From Ligula intestinalis (taxonomy: Eukaryota; Platyhelminthes; Cestoda; Diphyllobothriidea; Diphyllobothriidae), in contig JAYGXS010000005.1 of NCBI GenBank assembly GCA_036362985.1, positions 33,840,027-33,904,026 on the forward strand: a DNA stretch of 64,000 nucleotides, written 5' to 3'. Below are positions 32,346-44,689 of the stretch, one piece after another; position 1 is the stretch's first letter; every line of letters starts with the position of its first letter. The translations under genes were made by a program, and so were the position numbers. The notes under the pieces are model-generated. The model saw nothing but the letters and a program-made list of their open reading frames with translations. It did no database searches and had not been told where the DNA came from.

Positions 32346-33900
32346 TACGGTGAGTGAATTTGGAGCAGCTGTGCAAACACGGATGTAGCCCTTGCTACAT
32401 TGGCGGTGGGTGACCTTTCAAGCGGCCGCGCCAACCCCTTCCCCACCCCCGCTTACCCCCCCCCCATGGCGTATTCACATCCGCATTTCACGTCGGGCGT
32501 CACTTTAGTCCTCACGCGCACGGTAGAATGAGGGAGCGTCGTAGAGACCGACACGCACAGGCGACCGAGAACGCGTGCCGACGAAGAGATCGTGGTAAAA
32601 ACATGCACGCGTCGAAGGCGCACAAGGCGTGTCAGCCTGACTCCGGCGACCAATGATAACGGAGATACACACAGAGACAGTCACCGATTTTATTAAGCAT
32701 GCAGATACAGATACAGATTTAAAAGGTTTTGATGTAAATGTCGAACGGATGCGCAATTTATCGATTTATTACCGAAGGCACTTAAAACGATCAAAATGAT
32801 GCCAGACTTTATTGGAAGGTATTCAATAAATAGTTATCAACTAATGAGAATGTGTATATTTTGACTAAAGAAAAGTTCTTTTTATATAAAGAAATTTGTT
32901 ATATTCCGTTTTTAACCAAAAAACATATTTAAATTTATTGTTTTGATTTTTAGCTATTTTTAAGTCTCCGAAACTTAAACATTATTGGTGAAATTTTATT
33001 TTTCATACTTAGTACTTAGTAATTCTTACAGTTATTTTAACTACTTACTATGCCTAATGTTGCTTATTGTAATTTCTAAGTTTACGTAAATGCGTTCATG
33101 GTGGTATGCGAGTAATTTTCAAACTTTCAAAAACTCATGCATGTTGCATGCAGCACTTGCTGTACTGATTTTCAAACAAAAACTGGGAAAAAAGTAAATA
33201 AATAATGATAAAAAACGAGTATACAACGACTACAAAACATTCGGCAGATGAAAATCCAAACAAATTGCATCAATAAGTAAGCAATTGAAAAAATACTACG
33301 TACCGTTACCAACTTTCGCGTACAGCAGTGTTCTTCTGTGTCGTTGCCATAGTGAACCATAAAATAGACTGTCACCGTAGAAAGTTGCATTCAATGGTAG
33401 CGAAAATGGAATTTGAACAAAATCGCTAGGAAAGTGAACCACTACAGACAAATCACCAGTGCGGTGATTATTATCTTTACAAAATATTGCAAATGCAACG
33501 ACGGAACAGAGGTATGTCAGCAAAGGATTAATGCTGTTCAGCAAGCACATCATTTATTCTGGTGGGGAAAAATACCAATCACGTATACAAAATCTGCACC
33601 CGACAGAATACCGACTCATCACTAGATGCAACGGAAGCTTAAATCGAGGGAGAAGTTCGGGGAATTCTGCCATGTCTGCCTACCAAAGTTTTGTGAGCTC
33701 AACGGCTAGCAAGCATGATATTTAATCTCGATGTATGATAGGTAGCTCCTCAGCGAAAATTTGGGAATTAAGGTGTACTCAACGCGGGACCAGTTATTGC
33801 ACCCTGATCCGTTAGAATATTTTGCAGAAAGTGTTGTAAGGTGTACTTACTGGTACTCTAAAAATGAAAGTGCTGTTTTTGGTTTAAAAGGTGGCTGTGG
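32346..33900. other. Unassigned sequence
   Basis: Starts GC-rich with C runs at about 32435-32466, then AT-rich. The CTGCACCCGACAGAATA segment near 33595 resembles ATCGCACCCGACAGAACA near 42600; the match is too short to define a repeat. Confidence 0.4.
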
Positions 33901-33901
33901 A

Positions 33902-34100
33902 CGCCTATCTATGTTCGGGTATATTCCCGGTCCTAACCAGCAAAGCCACCAGCCCGTGACTCAGTGGTTAGAGCTCTGGACATCCATGGCCTTTCCCTGC
34001 CTACATAAATTTGCGCGCCTATCTATGTTCGGGTATATTCCCGGTCCTAACCAGCAAAGCCACGAGCCCGTGACTCAGTGGTTAGAGCTCTGGACATCTA
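33902..34100 (+). repeat. 114-bp tandem duplication of SINE 5' flank and A-box region
   Basis: CGCCTATCTATGTTCGGGTA starts at 33902 and again at 34016. About 84 bases are nearly identical (one mismatch, CCACC versus CCACG), including CCCGTGACTCAGTGGTTAGAGCTCTGGACATC, the tRNA-like A-box side of the SINE head. High identity compared with the surrounding decay indicates a recent event. Confidence 0.85.
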
Positions 34101-34225
34101 ATGAATGTGTCGCGTTCGCGAGCCTCAGGCAGCGAACCACATGGACTTCGGTATGGTTGACTGACGACGAATAATAAGCCGGAAATGGCCACTTCACTCT
34201 CCCTTGTCTTTGCCAGTGATGCATT
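34060..34225 (+). mobile_element. tRNA-derived SINE (3' copy of the duplicated head)
   Basis: The tRNA-like head with A box GACTCAGTGGTTAGAG (about 34071-34087) has a degraded B-box region. It is followed by the body with hammerhead motif and the tail CTCCCTTGTCTTTGCCAG. A second head lies 114 bases upstream without its own body. Confidence 0.7.
34155..34199 (+). ncRNA. Hammerhead-like motif in SINE (copy b)
   Basis: Stem I GGUUGA/UCACUC (five of six pairs), core CUGACGA (allowed CUGANGA), GAA, helix III AUGGCCAC, U at the cleavage position. Stem II has two mismatches (CGAAU-AAUA-AGCCG). Stem I differs from other copies on both strands yet still pairs. Activity is doubtful because of stem II. 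Confidence 0.55.
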
Positions 34226-34689
34226 TCTGCCTATAATATGCATGGGTAAGGATTACTGATATGTTCTCCTCAGGAAAAAAGAGAACAGGAACACTCCGCT
34301 AAAGTATGGAAGGTGGCCCTGGGCATCAAGCCAGGAAAGAGAACTATCCATATGTCCTAACCTATAAAATAACCCTAACATACATCAAAGGCGTCACCAT
34401 AAGTCCACAGTTAACACACGCTAACTTAACCCTAATTCACCCTAAAGTCCATCTTATCCCTAAACACAGCAGCGTACCCTGACCAGTAACCTAACCATAA
34501 TCTGTTTGGAGGTTGGTGAAAACTATATGCAGTGTGGGGGCTTCCAGTTATCACGTTCTGCTTATAAGGCCGCATAAACAAGCAATCCATACACGTTCTT
34601 CTGAGTAAATCCAAAAACTATATGCCGCCTGACTTTTAAATTCAGAGCGAAAATGTAAAGCCTACCAATGGCTGCAGGAAACTGATTTT
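34226..34689. other. Unassigned; CCCTAA-rich patch
   Basis: Between about 34355 and 34500 the words AACCCTAA, ACCTAACC and ACCCTAA recur irregularly. This is not an ordered telomeric array. Similar patches are at 10850-10910 and (as TTAGGG-like text) 54880-54970. Confidence 0.4.
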
Positions 34690-35205
34690 ATTTCGAAACC
34701 TCTTGAGCTCCTAACAGAAGTTTATTTTCATCGAGCTAAAATCGAAGCTTGTCGTCTTCTTTTACCGTTGTATCCACCCTTTAAATTCCTTTGCGAGGTT
34801 TTTCTAAGTTTTAATTTCTATTCTTCAACGAGCATTTTCTACCAAAACGTGGACGATGGTTTATTCACTAGAGTTGGTTTAAGGGATAAGTTTTGGCGAA
34901 AGCTGGCAAAGTTTCTGGCGCCCGTTCTATCAAAATAATAGTGAAAAAAGCGAGGGAGAGTTGTGCGCACTTTTGCTTTTACATTTTAGAACCAGTATCC
35001 AATGGCATAGGAAGATAATAACAATATTAATTTTGTAAACAAATCACAGGACTCGCGGTAGGAGACTATTATTTGCTCCCTTGTACTTTTTTGACAGTCC
35101 TCGCGTTCGGTGATGAGCATTGGCATAAAATTGACCCAGATTGATGAATGTAAAGCGGTGGAAGGGCTGCATGATCATTTCATGGCAAGGGTAGTTAGCA
35201 AAAGG
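34690..35205 (+). repeat. Dispersed repeat family E, copy 1
   Basis: Collinear with 41715-42260 on the same strand. Landmarks: CATTTTCTACCAAAACGTGG and ATGGTTTATTCACT, CAAATCACAGGACT, and GGCTGCATG(A/G)TCA(T/C)TTCATG. Non-coding in both copies, several frame breaks in any reading. Family not recognised. Confidence 0.75.
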
Positions 35206-35336
35206 TTTAATCAGAATATTTCGAAATATGTTCAGCTGTTCGGCTGCGCAGATGCATTTCTTAAATCCTATGTACCACGAGATAGTTCAAAGCCGTTTGC
35301 CTATATTTACTTTAATAAACTTGACTTGACTTGACT
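35206..35336 (+). repeat. Possible LINE 3' end with CTTGA tail
   Basis: Ends with AATAAACTTGACTTGACTTG, three tandem copies of a 5-base unit after an AATAAA. Short tandem 3' tails are typical of CR1-like LINEs. It directly continues family E copy 1, so family E may be the 3' part of a LINE. A 74-residue open frame (35110-35334) spans the region but has no known domain. Confidence 0.45.
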
Positions 35337-38300
35337 AGAACCCAGGGTAGCAGGATTTTTTGGAGGGCGTTGTCTTTCGCGACTAAAGACGCGGTAACCT
35401 AGACGGCTTTGAGCCAGACAGGGGCTCTATTTTTAGCCTGCAAATGCACGTTCGAGCGAAGCAGATGTAGGCATACCCGAGCAAAGGCGAAGTTTTGAGC
35501 CCACACTGGAAACATTGTGCGGGTTTACTGGAGTTAGATGGCTGTGTATGAGAGTAGCTTGGTCAGGGGCAGGCGTCTTTTGGCAGTAACTCAAAAAGTA
35601 TGGATTGGAACATTCTCATTAGGTGACGTTTAGAGGTAGTGGTTAAGTTAGGTGTGAATAGCTATGTCCCGCAAAATTATTACGTGGTCACTTGTATTAC
35701 AGGCGACTTCTATTCGCAATTCATATTGTGAATTGTGAAGTATTACTGTAGACGCCTCCGCTGACGAGACGAGTCGTATTCCGAATGTCCATCTATAATT
35801 CATTCGTAAGTCATTATTCAGTATCATTTTACGTGGTACTATATTGTATCCAAATCGAAGACACAAGTACTTACGATGCCATGACGGTCAAGGATGTAAA
35901 ATGGCATTAAATGACACCCGCAGACCGCATTTCGATCGTCACTCTCGACGATGTCCACCACGAGCCTAAGCAGGATGATGCAACACGGTGACCCCGCGGG
36001 ATTATAGTCAAAGTATATTTCCGGAGAATCTACCTTACTCTCTCAACTTTCCCACTCCCACACCGGGACTCGATGTCAAGACAAAGTTCAAGAAGACCAG
36101 AGATGGGGAAGGGCACAGGCGGCTGGCGCGACTAACACCCAACACGTGTATCAACAGCACACCCCGCTAGATAGGCTCACACCCGGGAGCGCAATAAAGG
36201 CCACATAAGCAAGGAACCATTGAGCCTAACTCCACACATCAAAATACACACTGGACTGACTGCGGCGTCCAATTTATGCCGTCTGTTGGCAACCCTCCAA
36301 GTCACGGCTTTCAGCACACCACGATAACTTCAAGCGCATCATATTGCGCACAGTGAGGAATAAATTAGCTGAGGGTCCACTTCACTCTCTCCCCCACTGT
36401 CTGGCTGATCAGTCGCCTAGGTGGGATGGACGCAGTGCTGAGGACAAAAATCAGGCGGTGACACACACACACACACTAAATTCACTTCGGTTAATAAGAG
36501 GGATCAGTGGGCTGTATGAACTGCTTTTTTCGACACACACAGAGCAGGTTGGCATGAGTTGACCGCTTGCTTGTATGGGAGCAGAAACTATCCACTTAAG
36601 CGTGTTTTTGTAAATCTTTTCTAACAGGTGACGTGGGAGTAGCAAACCACGCCGGTCGGCGCGAGGGGAAAATAGTTCCAGTTGTGGTCCCAAAAGTTGG
36701 CCCACAGCGGCAGGGTTGAGGAGGCAGAGGAGGGGGCACTGGAGCCCCTGCGAAAATACACGATTGAGTAATCTACAGCTTAATAATAATGCAATACCGA
36801 GTAGCTCATCCTCGTTCGCATGTCTGACAGTTCTTGCGCTTAAAGGTCGTAAGAAGATAGAAATGAGGCAGAAACACAAAAGAAAGTAAAATGAGAGTTT
36901 CTTGCAGTAGAAAGGGTAGGGTTTGTGTTAAGGAAAGGCATGAATACCTACCCTCTCCTCTAATCTTACGCACCGTCACGCCTATTGCCACATGCTACTA
37001 CTGTCGTTTTTTACCAAAAATCAAACTATTACCAAACACAATGCAAAAGGTACACTTTCAAAAGAGATTTTCAGATCATAGAAGTGCATCTGAGAATTTA
37101 ATAGGTGTTCCAATGTAGTGCCTGTTGCCGATGTGAAACCCACTTATTCTTGCCTGCATACCAGCTCTTCCTATGCCTTCTCTTGTGTGCTCTCAGCCAT
37201 GAGTCTACAGGTAACGGTCCCGATGTAATCTTCTTTTCATGACAGTGCAACCTGTAATTATAAGTGCTTCGAGTGCACAGACGCCACCCATTGGCTATCT
37301 TATTAAGCAAGCCAGCCTTACGTTAAAGTGGACGGCCATCGGCGAAAATTCTGGGACACGAACACAGTAAACTGTATAGGTTAGTGGCACGGGGCAGTTA
37401 TGAGACAGAACGAAAACTACTGGGGGCCTGGGTATCTGACTCCAGCTCCATTACCAGACATAGTGATCTACCTCCCAACTAGCATGCCCTTCGCTTTCGC
37501 GGCTTAGTGGCCCGATCCAATTCCCAGTCTAGGATGCACACCGTTACAAAACTGTTAGATGGCTTTGACTCAACCTTCTCGCAAATGCTATCACCTCTCC
37601 CCATACCCCCACCCTAAACTGCTTTTCTCGTAGCTAAACTAAAACCACACGCCAATTATTGCTGCACACACATTGTTTCTGGGGAAGAAATTTCGGATAG
37701 AAAAAGGTGCTGTCCGAATGATCGTGCCTTTATCTGCTTAGAAAATGTTAACTGTGAGAAATTACTATTTGTTCCTACCTGCCGGTCTGTAAGTAAACAG
37801 ATAATCGCGGGAGGCAATAGCTCATTTTTTTCTCGCGGATCGACTAGCCATGCCATGCAGCCTATGGCAGTCCGTGCCAGCTCCCCCGCGTTCACACATT
37901 TTCATTGCTGCAAAGCTTTGTGCTTCCACACGCGCCCATGGCCGACTCGCTGCAGGGCCGCGCGTGACTTATCGTGCCACCACCTTCGAAGCCTTTCGTG
38001 ACCACGTAGTCGGCCTGTCCAGCAATCCTTTAATCCACAGGCACAGGACACTCAATAACTTGCTTTTATACTCTAAGTAGCTCATTTCAGCAGAGCGTTT
38101 TGTTACAATAAACACTGCTTAACCTTAAACAGGCTTACCCGACTTCCGATTTTGGGGAATATTCGTTGTCAGCCATTAACAGATGACAGGCTCAGATATC
38201 TCTATCACAGAAGTGGCTGGCATGTAGGTTGCTTTACGTGAAAGCTGCTGGGAATTAGCTGGCCAAAGTCAGTTTGACCTCCACTTTAAGATTGAAGATC

Positions 38301-39574
38301 GCAATGTAGCTGACAAAGTCGCGACGTTTCGGTAGCTGTGCCTTTCAAAAAGTGTCCCTTTTGAGTTCGCTACGGCCAAGTGGAGACTGAAAAAAACTAC
38401 TTTGAAAACTATTATATTCCGCTGATCAGTCAACTCACAGCGCGTACTTCAACTCTTCTGTCTGGAGGTCAAAGTGACAAAAAAAGCTCAGAGTGGAGTG
38501 GATCGGGAACCCTTTTTAAGCAGTTTATAAAATAGTTTATAACCTAAAGTTGTTCTTTCTTTTGGTGAACTGAAGAAATATGCGAACTAATTGCTTGGTG
38601 AAAGTGGCCTACTGCGACAATGAGCAGCCTAAAAACTGTTGAGCCAGACTTCTGTGCATACATTATGCAAGAGGGTGTTTTACGGCTCTGGTTTATGGAA
38701 AGCAAGCGTCATTTTGGTAAATTATGAACCAATAAAACTTTATTTTGAGCACTCCTGCCATGTATATAGATGAATTCAGGCTTTCTCCGTGTGGTTGGCA
38801 GTTAAATTGGTTGTGGGCATTGAACTGATTTGACCCCTGAGCATCCAAATAATAGTCCTTCCCTTTCCACAGCGCGTGACTACCTTTAATGTTACAGGAA
38901 CAGGATTTATATTACAAGCCATTTGATTCAAAAACCCTCGATCAGGACTCATAATATCACCAATACAAGTAGCTGACGTCGTCCAAGTGAAACAGCAAGC
39001 AACTTGGCACGTTGGCCTATGAATTATTCATAAAAGTGCATTTTCTGTATTTGTAGCCGACAAATTGATAAGTACAGATTGTCTCATTAACTGAACTTTT
39101 GAAATAAGCATCTTCAATTTCGGCTGAGCTCCGCTTACTCTCATCATCTTCCTTTCTACGGAATTTCGTGATACCAGATCTCCCCTTTTGGTGACGTGTT
39201 CACTTTAACGAACAAATGACTAAGATGCAAAGTATGACAGACACCTTTACAGATATTTTGAAATCACGATAATATGAAGAATGACACTTAGTCGTCTTAT
39301 AGTTCGATAGCACATCGCTTCTGAAATTTTGCCCATATTACTATCCACTAAGTACACCACTTGTCCACCGTTACTTGTTGGGTGTAACTAAGGATGTCGG
39401 TAAACTTGATGATCTTTACCCTCAAGGTGGATAGTACCTCAGTTCAAAAATAAAAGGTGCATTTATTCTAAGTGCGTTTACATTTTGATCATGAACACTT
39501 AGTCATTTAGCACTGCGCGCTACCCCAGTCCTTAAATGTTCTGATTTTCGGAGTTAACGCATGACTTCTATATC
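35337..39574. other. Unassigned sequence, with (AC)n at 36461-36477
   Basis: Over 4 kb without any recognised element. A minus-strand ORF of 142 residues (36451-36879) and GC-rich text at 37850-38000 look gene-like in composition only. A GAAACGUC string on the minus strand near 38327-38334 has no hammerhead core upstream. Confidence 0.45.
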
Positions 39575-39763
39575 GTCTTATTTTTTGATGATTTTTGATG
39601 ATGAGAACTTTATTTTGATGATAATATCAAACTTTCAGCAAAAAATGACTCCATTCACGGAGAGCAAGAACTAAAGTAATTTAACCCGTCCAAAAACTCA
39701 AGAGTAAACGGTCAAAGATCACAGAAAACTCAAAGTAAGAAGTCGACACGGTTACCTTATCAG

Positions 39764-40190
39764 TTATGGAGTCAGGTCGGCCTTCAGCTTCTCAATTTCC
39801 GTTTCTTCACACGTGAGGAAGCGTGCTAAGAGTGAGAGTATCGAGTTCTGGTAGGCTGATGTATGACATGGCATATGTCGGAAGTTTCGGCGCGTCGTGC
39901 GAGAAGACTTCGCAGCCATTAGTTCGGAGTGGAGAGGGTGAGTGTCATCACTAAGAATACGGTCCACGAAATTCTTGACCGATTTGAAATGTCGATGAAT
40001 TATAAGGTCAGCTAAAAAGCATAGGAATAGCCGGCAGCTGAAGGGGGCATGCAGAGAATACGTTTAATAATAATAAAATCTTTTTAAGTAGTGCTGGAAA
40101 GGTAACTGGAGAGAAGTAAAGAATGAGAGGGAGGATACAAGCGTCTATAAAACGCCAGATGAGGGCTTGCGGGGTGCGATAAGAACGCAA
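39764..40190 (-). pseudogene. LINE ORF2 C-terminal region (second LINE)
   Basis: Two open segments in different frames: RTPQALIWRFIDACILPLIL followed by YFSPVTFPALLKK (40190-40008), and HPLHSELMAAKSSRTTRRNF followed by HTSAYQNSILSLLARFL (39967-39764). The latter is the characteristic end of this LINE group's protein before its stop. A frameshift separates the two. Confidence 0.7.
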
Positions 40191-40343
40191 GCGGCGGAAA
40201 TAATATAAAAGTTTGCGGATTTTAATAAAAAGGTCTTAAATATGAAGAGTAAATGAGAGGTTGGAAGCTATTGTTACACCAAGGTATCGGAAGAAGGACA
40301 CCTTGTTGGGCAGAAATTCGATAGTTTCAGGACCGGAGGAGGG

Positions 40344-41414
40344 TCACAGCCTGAAGATACTCTGGACTGACTTCCGCTCATTAAGTAAAAGGCCATTTTC
40401 TGACGACCATTCTGTGACATGGTCCAATCCATCCTTCAGTGTTTTAAGATGCGTCTGGCTTTTGAGAGGATGGCCGACAACCATATCGTCAGCATATTTG
40501 GCAAACGAACATGCGTTTGGAGATCGTAGGTCATCAGTATGGAAGGAAAAAGGATGAGGGGATAATAAAGACCCCTGCAGAACTCCACAATTGATGGGAA
40601 GGATCGTGGATTTTCGCTTCCCGGTCTGAACGAATTGGGTGCGGGAAGTAAAATAAACCCCAAGCCAAGAGACCGCCCAGCCAGGAGAGCCGCATGCAGA
40701 GGTTTTATGAAGAAGAAGATTTCGCGGGATCATGTTGAAGGCTGAGAAGTAGTCAAGAAAGGCGCATGCGTATGAACGACATCCCTTGTCCAAGTCTCTA
40801 AGAGCAGAGTGGACTACCAGAGCAACAACATCTAGTGTACTACGCCTAGCCTTATACGCAAACTGCAAGTGATCAAAAAATGTGGATGAAAAAGGCTTAA
40901 TGGTGTCCAAATCTGCTCGTTCTGTAAGTTTGAGGAGTGCAGAAGAGCAAGCAATTGGGCGAAAGGATTTGGGACCCGTTGAAGTGGTTTTTTTCGGGAT
41001 AGGAGTGATTTTGACCGAACGCCAGCCATCAGGAATCTTGGACTCCATAAAAGATTTATTAATAAGATGTGTCAAGACAGGAGCTAATTGAAAAGAGCAA
41101 GATTTTAAAAAAAATGGAGAAACGCCATCTGGTCCGGCAGCTGTGGTACTTTTGACCTTGTTTAGGTATTTCATGACTGTTTCCACAGACACTAGAAAGA
41201 AATCACTTGGTGGTAAGGAAATAGCATTTGTCGGGAGATAGGAGTCGGTGGGAGTGTGGATGAAGTTTGAGTTTAAGCTGTCTAGGTCAGCATCAACATG
41301 TGCCAGTGTATTGCATTGACCAGTGAGACGTTTGAGACTCCTCCATATTTCGGAAGGAGTGAGAGGAGCGGAAGATGTAGAAGAAGTAAAAAGCTGGCTA
41401 ACAAAAAAGGTCAT
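40344..41414 (-). pseudogene. LINE reverse transcriptase domain (second LINE)
   Basis: A 356-residue open frame with reverse transcriptase blocks in order: TTAAGPDGVSPFFLKSC, SFRPIACSSALLKLTE, ACAFLDYFSAFNMIPRNLLL, GVLQGSLLSPHPFSFHTDDL and AKYADDMVVGH with the catalytic DD, then ENGLLLNERKSVQ. ACAFLDY and GVLQGSLLSP are typical of Rex1/CR1-type enzymes. The frame is intact across the catalytic region but stops at 40344 before the C-terminal region resumes in another frame. It polymerises cDNA at the nicked target in active relatives. Confidence 0.9.
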
Positions 41415-41714
41415 TCAGCCTGGAAATCTCACGCTTTATCTGGACTTTCGGATCCTTTAGTCTAGCTCGCAGACCTAGTTTATAGAGCAATTACTTTTGA
41501 CGTCTCAAAGTTTTTTAGGTGGGGAGAAAATATTCTGTCAGGTCTAACCATGGCAGTGTCAAGAGGACAGCAGACGTTAAAAATGTTGTTTAAAAAGTAG
41601 TGAGATGTCTACAGCATGGTTCGACATCTGAGTACTCTAAAAAGGTAGAAATATTACCAGATCTGACGGTCTGGAGCAAATAAATATCATGTATGAAACC
41701 TAAGCGGAAATTTG

Positions 41715-42260
41715 GATGTAATTTCATTTCGAAAAAAGTTAACTTTCATAGACCTAAAGTTTTAGCTTACCCTCTCCTTCCACCCTTTTTAAATCCTTTT
41801 GCATATTATACTAAGTTTAATTTTTATTCTTCAACAAGCATTTTCTGCCAAAACGTGGATGATGGTTTATTCACTCGAGTCGGTTTTCGGGATAGCTTTT
41901 TGCGAGAGCTGGCGCGGTTTCCGACGACTCCATTATCCCACTTGTAGTCAAAAAATCAGGAGACAGTTATGCGCCCTTTTAGGATTATATTTTGGCACCA
42001 GTACCCAAGGGCATGTGAAGGTATCAAAAGAGGAATATTTTTTCAAACAAATCACAGGACTTCCCGCAGGAGGCGCGTACTTACTCCTTTGTGCTTTTCT
42101 GACAACCTCACCGTTTGGTGGTAAAAAAATGCGCCTAACGTTAGGCCAGATTCATAGACGTACGTCAGTGAAATGGCTGCATGGTCACTTCATGCATAAA
42201 GGGCACTATACTAGTGTGATGCATAGTACGTGCTTTGCGAGAGGAGGACGATTGCTCAGT
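41715..42260 (+). repeat. Dispersed repeat family E, copy 2
   Basis: Second copy of the family at 34690-35205, slightly longer. It begins after the truncated LINE and lacks the CTTGA tail. Confidence 0.75.
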
Positions 42261-42634
42261 AAGAGTAGTTAACAAATTGTTTCTCTTTGATGACATCTTG
42301 AGTGAAATTCGTAGAACTCTCGTATTAGAAAAGCAACCAAATTTAAACTACTAAATCTGTATACGGGGCATTTTTAACGGCCGAAGTACAAAACTCATAG
42401 GGTTAAAAAACGTTTCACTAAAAGATGCATGAGAAACTGTCCAATTATTTACTCAATTCTCAACTTCAAAGTCTCCCGCTTGTCTTTCTCGGCTGTTTCA
42501 TGCTGCCTTTGTCATCAGCCGCAGTGAGTTTGCCCAAGAGGACAGTAATGACCGGGAACAGGATCGGTGAGTACCCCTACTATTGTTTATGTACCAAATC
42601 GCACCCGACAGAACAGTGAGTCCATGACCCGATA
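42261..42634. other. Unassigned sequence
   Basis: Nothing recognised. Confidence 0.5.
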
Positions 42635-42692
42635 CCTACAGCGTTGGATTTATAACCAACAGGCAGCGAGTTCGAGCCTTAGGGATAGCACC
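42635..42692 (+). repeat. tRNA-Ile-like fragment
   Basis: GCGTTGGATTTATAACCAAC forms an anticodon-type arm (TTGG/CCAA) whose loop contains U33 and the anticodon TAT. It is followed by a B box GAGTTCGAGCCTT. No clear A box or acceptor stem. Probably a tRNA-derived fragment, not a gene. Confidence 0.4.
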
Positions 42693-43352
42693 ACCTGGAG
42701 TTGGATAGGGCTGCCTGTTGATGCCTACTTAACAGGAACCTGCCATTCTACCCTGTTTTGTCTTAGTCTGCAATATTATCCAAGCTGGTACTGATTATAC
42801 CCATCGCACCGAACATTTAATAGGTAATACGTAAGTCTCAAATGATGATTGAAGATGCCTTGCAGCAAAATCCGCATGATGCGTGCCATCCGTTGAACAG
42901 AAATGCGCTCTCGGATGCAGTTCAGATGACAGCTGAAGCAAAATCCGCATTTTCCTGACAGGATATGCTATCCGAAAGTTTTCTGAACAGGGGCGGGCGC
43001 ACAGCTCATATTACATTCGTATGAGTAACCAATGGCGTGGAAAGCAGCTAAATACACCAACGTTTTATGCATAAAAAAGACAGTAACACACCCCTTAGCA
43101 GACAGTTGCTCAATTTTACTGAAGTGACAGCAGGAGTGTATTGTTAAGTTAGAGATCTGCGAGGAATATTTGCATAAAACTCAGTCAGAACCCTAGGCTG
43201 AGGGTTTACCTCAGCAGCGTTTATTCCATAAGGACAAGGGCATATCATATAGAAGAACCTTTTGAGAGGTATGGACTTAAAGGGTGTTAATTGAAGCGGA
43301 TCGGGAGTCTATGTTATTTGTTTGTGCGACGATCTACAACCGGCTAGACATC

Positions 43353-43432
43353 GACCTTGATGGCTCAATGGTTAGGACGTCTGCCCCTGACCGGCGAGGC
43401 GCGAGTTCGAAACTCGGGTGCGGCGGCAATTT
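43353..43432 (+). repeat. tRNA-like sequence (SINE head or pseudogene)
   Basis: A box TGGCTCAATGGTTAGGAC and B box CGAGTTCGAAACTCG with a pairing T-stem are well preserved. The anticodon arm is not convincing. No hammerhead-bearing SINE body follows, so it would be a different tRNA-derived family or a truncated copy. Confidence 0.45.
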
Positions 43433-44689
43433 CAGCTGCTACATTACCTTGCTCGTTCATGGGCCGTACGTTTCTAGGTTTACACTTTTTTCCCGCGGAG
43501 GTTATAGCCTTTTCGGTTGGTTTGTATTTTATTCGCACTGTCAAATACCGCATGTTTTGACAGAGTCTAGAAGTGCGTGCCACTTGAAGATTCAAATCAG
43601 AAAGTGAGATTTTTTTACGGTTAACGTGGGCAAGAACATTGAAGAAGCTTGTTTTACCGTGCATGCTGCTTCGCTTTTCGGCAAACAGAACTTCATATGA
43701 ATAACCGATATTTGTAAGGTAATAAGCGCTGCGATTTATCCATTTTGGGCCACAATTTAAATGGAATGAAAAGAACATTGCCACCTTTACACCATCTGGT
43801 GTATTACAATGTACATAAGTTACCAATCATTAATTCCTGAAAATTTCTCCTGCCGCACGCTAGTAAACTAGCTTTCCGAAATGTAATAGCTTTCCCGAAG
43901 TGATTTCAACACTGCGTGGTTCAATCATTTTGTTGAACTCTATTTTTTGTTGATAATGGAATTTAGGACTGCAGATATTGCCTCTGAATTCATACGCAGC
44001 GCCTCATCTGATCTAAGCAGAGATTCTTAAAAGGATGTCTTGCTAACAGCCATAATCGGAAAGCATTTTTTGGGAGCCTTGGACTTTAATGCTTAGTGCG
44101 ACACAGACTTATATAAAAATAAGCTATCCTGCATCTCATGAAACTTGTCGGCAGCTTATGGTGCTTTGAGCACGAGCAGTAGTGTACAGTATGTGACGGC
44201 AACCTGAAACATGCCTACATTAACAAAAATGACTAACCAATTTGAGACAGCGTAAGGCAATTCAGCAAAGCATCTAACTAAAAATAAGCTATCTTTTCGG
44301 TAAATAGCAGTGAAAAAATTAATAGAAGGAGTACTCCATTAAAAAAGCAAACATTCGTGTCACCTGCATGGAGACAGGTTTTGGAGGTCCATTATGCTTG
44401 TTTCCGCAGTCAAGTGACTAGATAAAACTTAATAGACATAGTGAATTTAAACAATCACGTGTACGTAAATGTCCATTTAATAACCCCACCAAATTAGTTT
44501 TAATTCAGGTCAAGCAGAAAGTCCAGTGTGCTTTTTAGCCTTGTTTCGAAAAAGCTTTTGTAAGAATTCAACCGGCCTTTTATGTTTGTATATTTTCCGG
44601 AGAATAGATGACTAAGGTAAAGAAAATTGTTCTCCAGATCGCTAACAGAGACATAACGGGATTCCAAGTTGCCACTAGGTCACATTACG
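43433..44689. other. Unassigned sequence
   Basis: A 153-residue minus-strand ORF (43365-43826) overlaps the tRNA-like sequence and has no recognisable domain. Otherwise anonymous. Confidence 0.45.

Larger units (their letters stand above)
39575..41690 (-). mobile_element. Second LINE (CR1/Rex-like), 5'-truncated
   Basis: Minus-strand element. Linker remnants lie at about 41420-41690 (ALYKLGLRARLKDPKVQIKR in one frame), then the reverse transcriptase (41414-40344), the C-terminal region (40190-39764) and a 3' end near 39575-39610, where the minus strand reads AATAAAGTTCTCATCATCAAA with an ATCATCAAA-type repeated tail. The endonuclease is missing, the usual 5' truncation. It differs from the 1840 element in every motif, so it is a separate family. 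Repeat family E abuts its 5' edge. Confidence 0.85.

Noticed and set aside
34355..34500. True interstitial telomere array
   Set aside because: CCCTAA words are irregularly spaced and never occur as several consecutive perfect units.
36451..36879. 142-residue minus-strand open frame
   Set aside because: No motif recognised; includes translation of an (AC)n repeat at its end, so it is probably fortuitous.
38300..38345. GAAACGUC on the minus strand as a further PLE hammerhead
   Set aside because: No CUGANGA core or stem II upstream within the required distance.
43365..43826. 153-residue minus-strand open frame
   Set aside because: Its C-terminal third is the antisense of a tRNA-like sequence, and no domain is visible.
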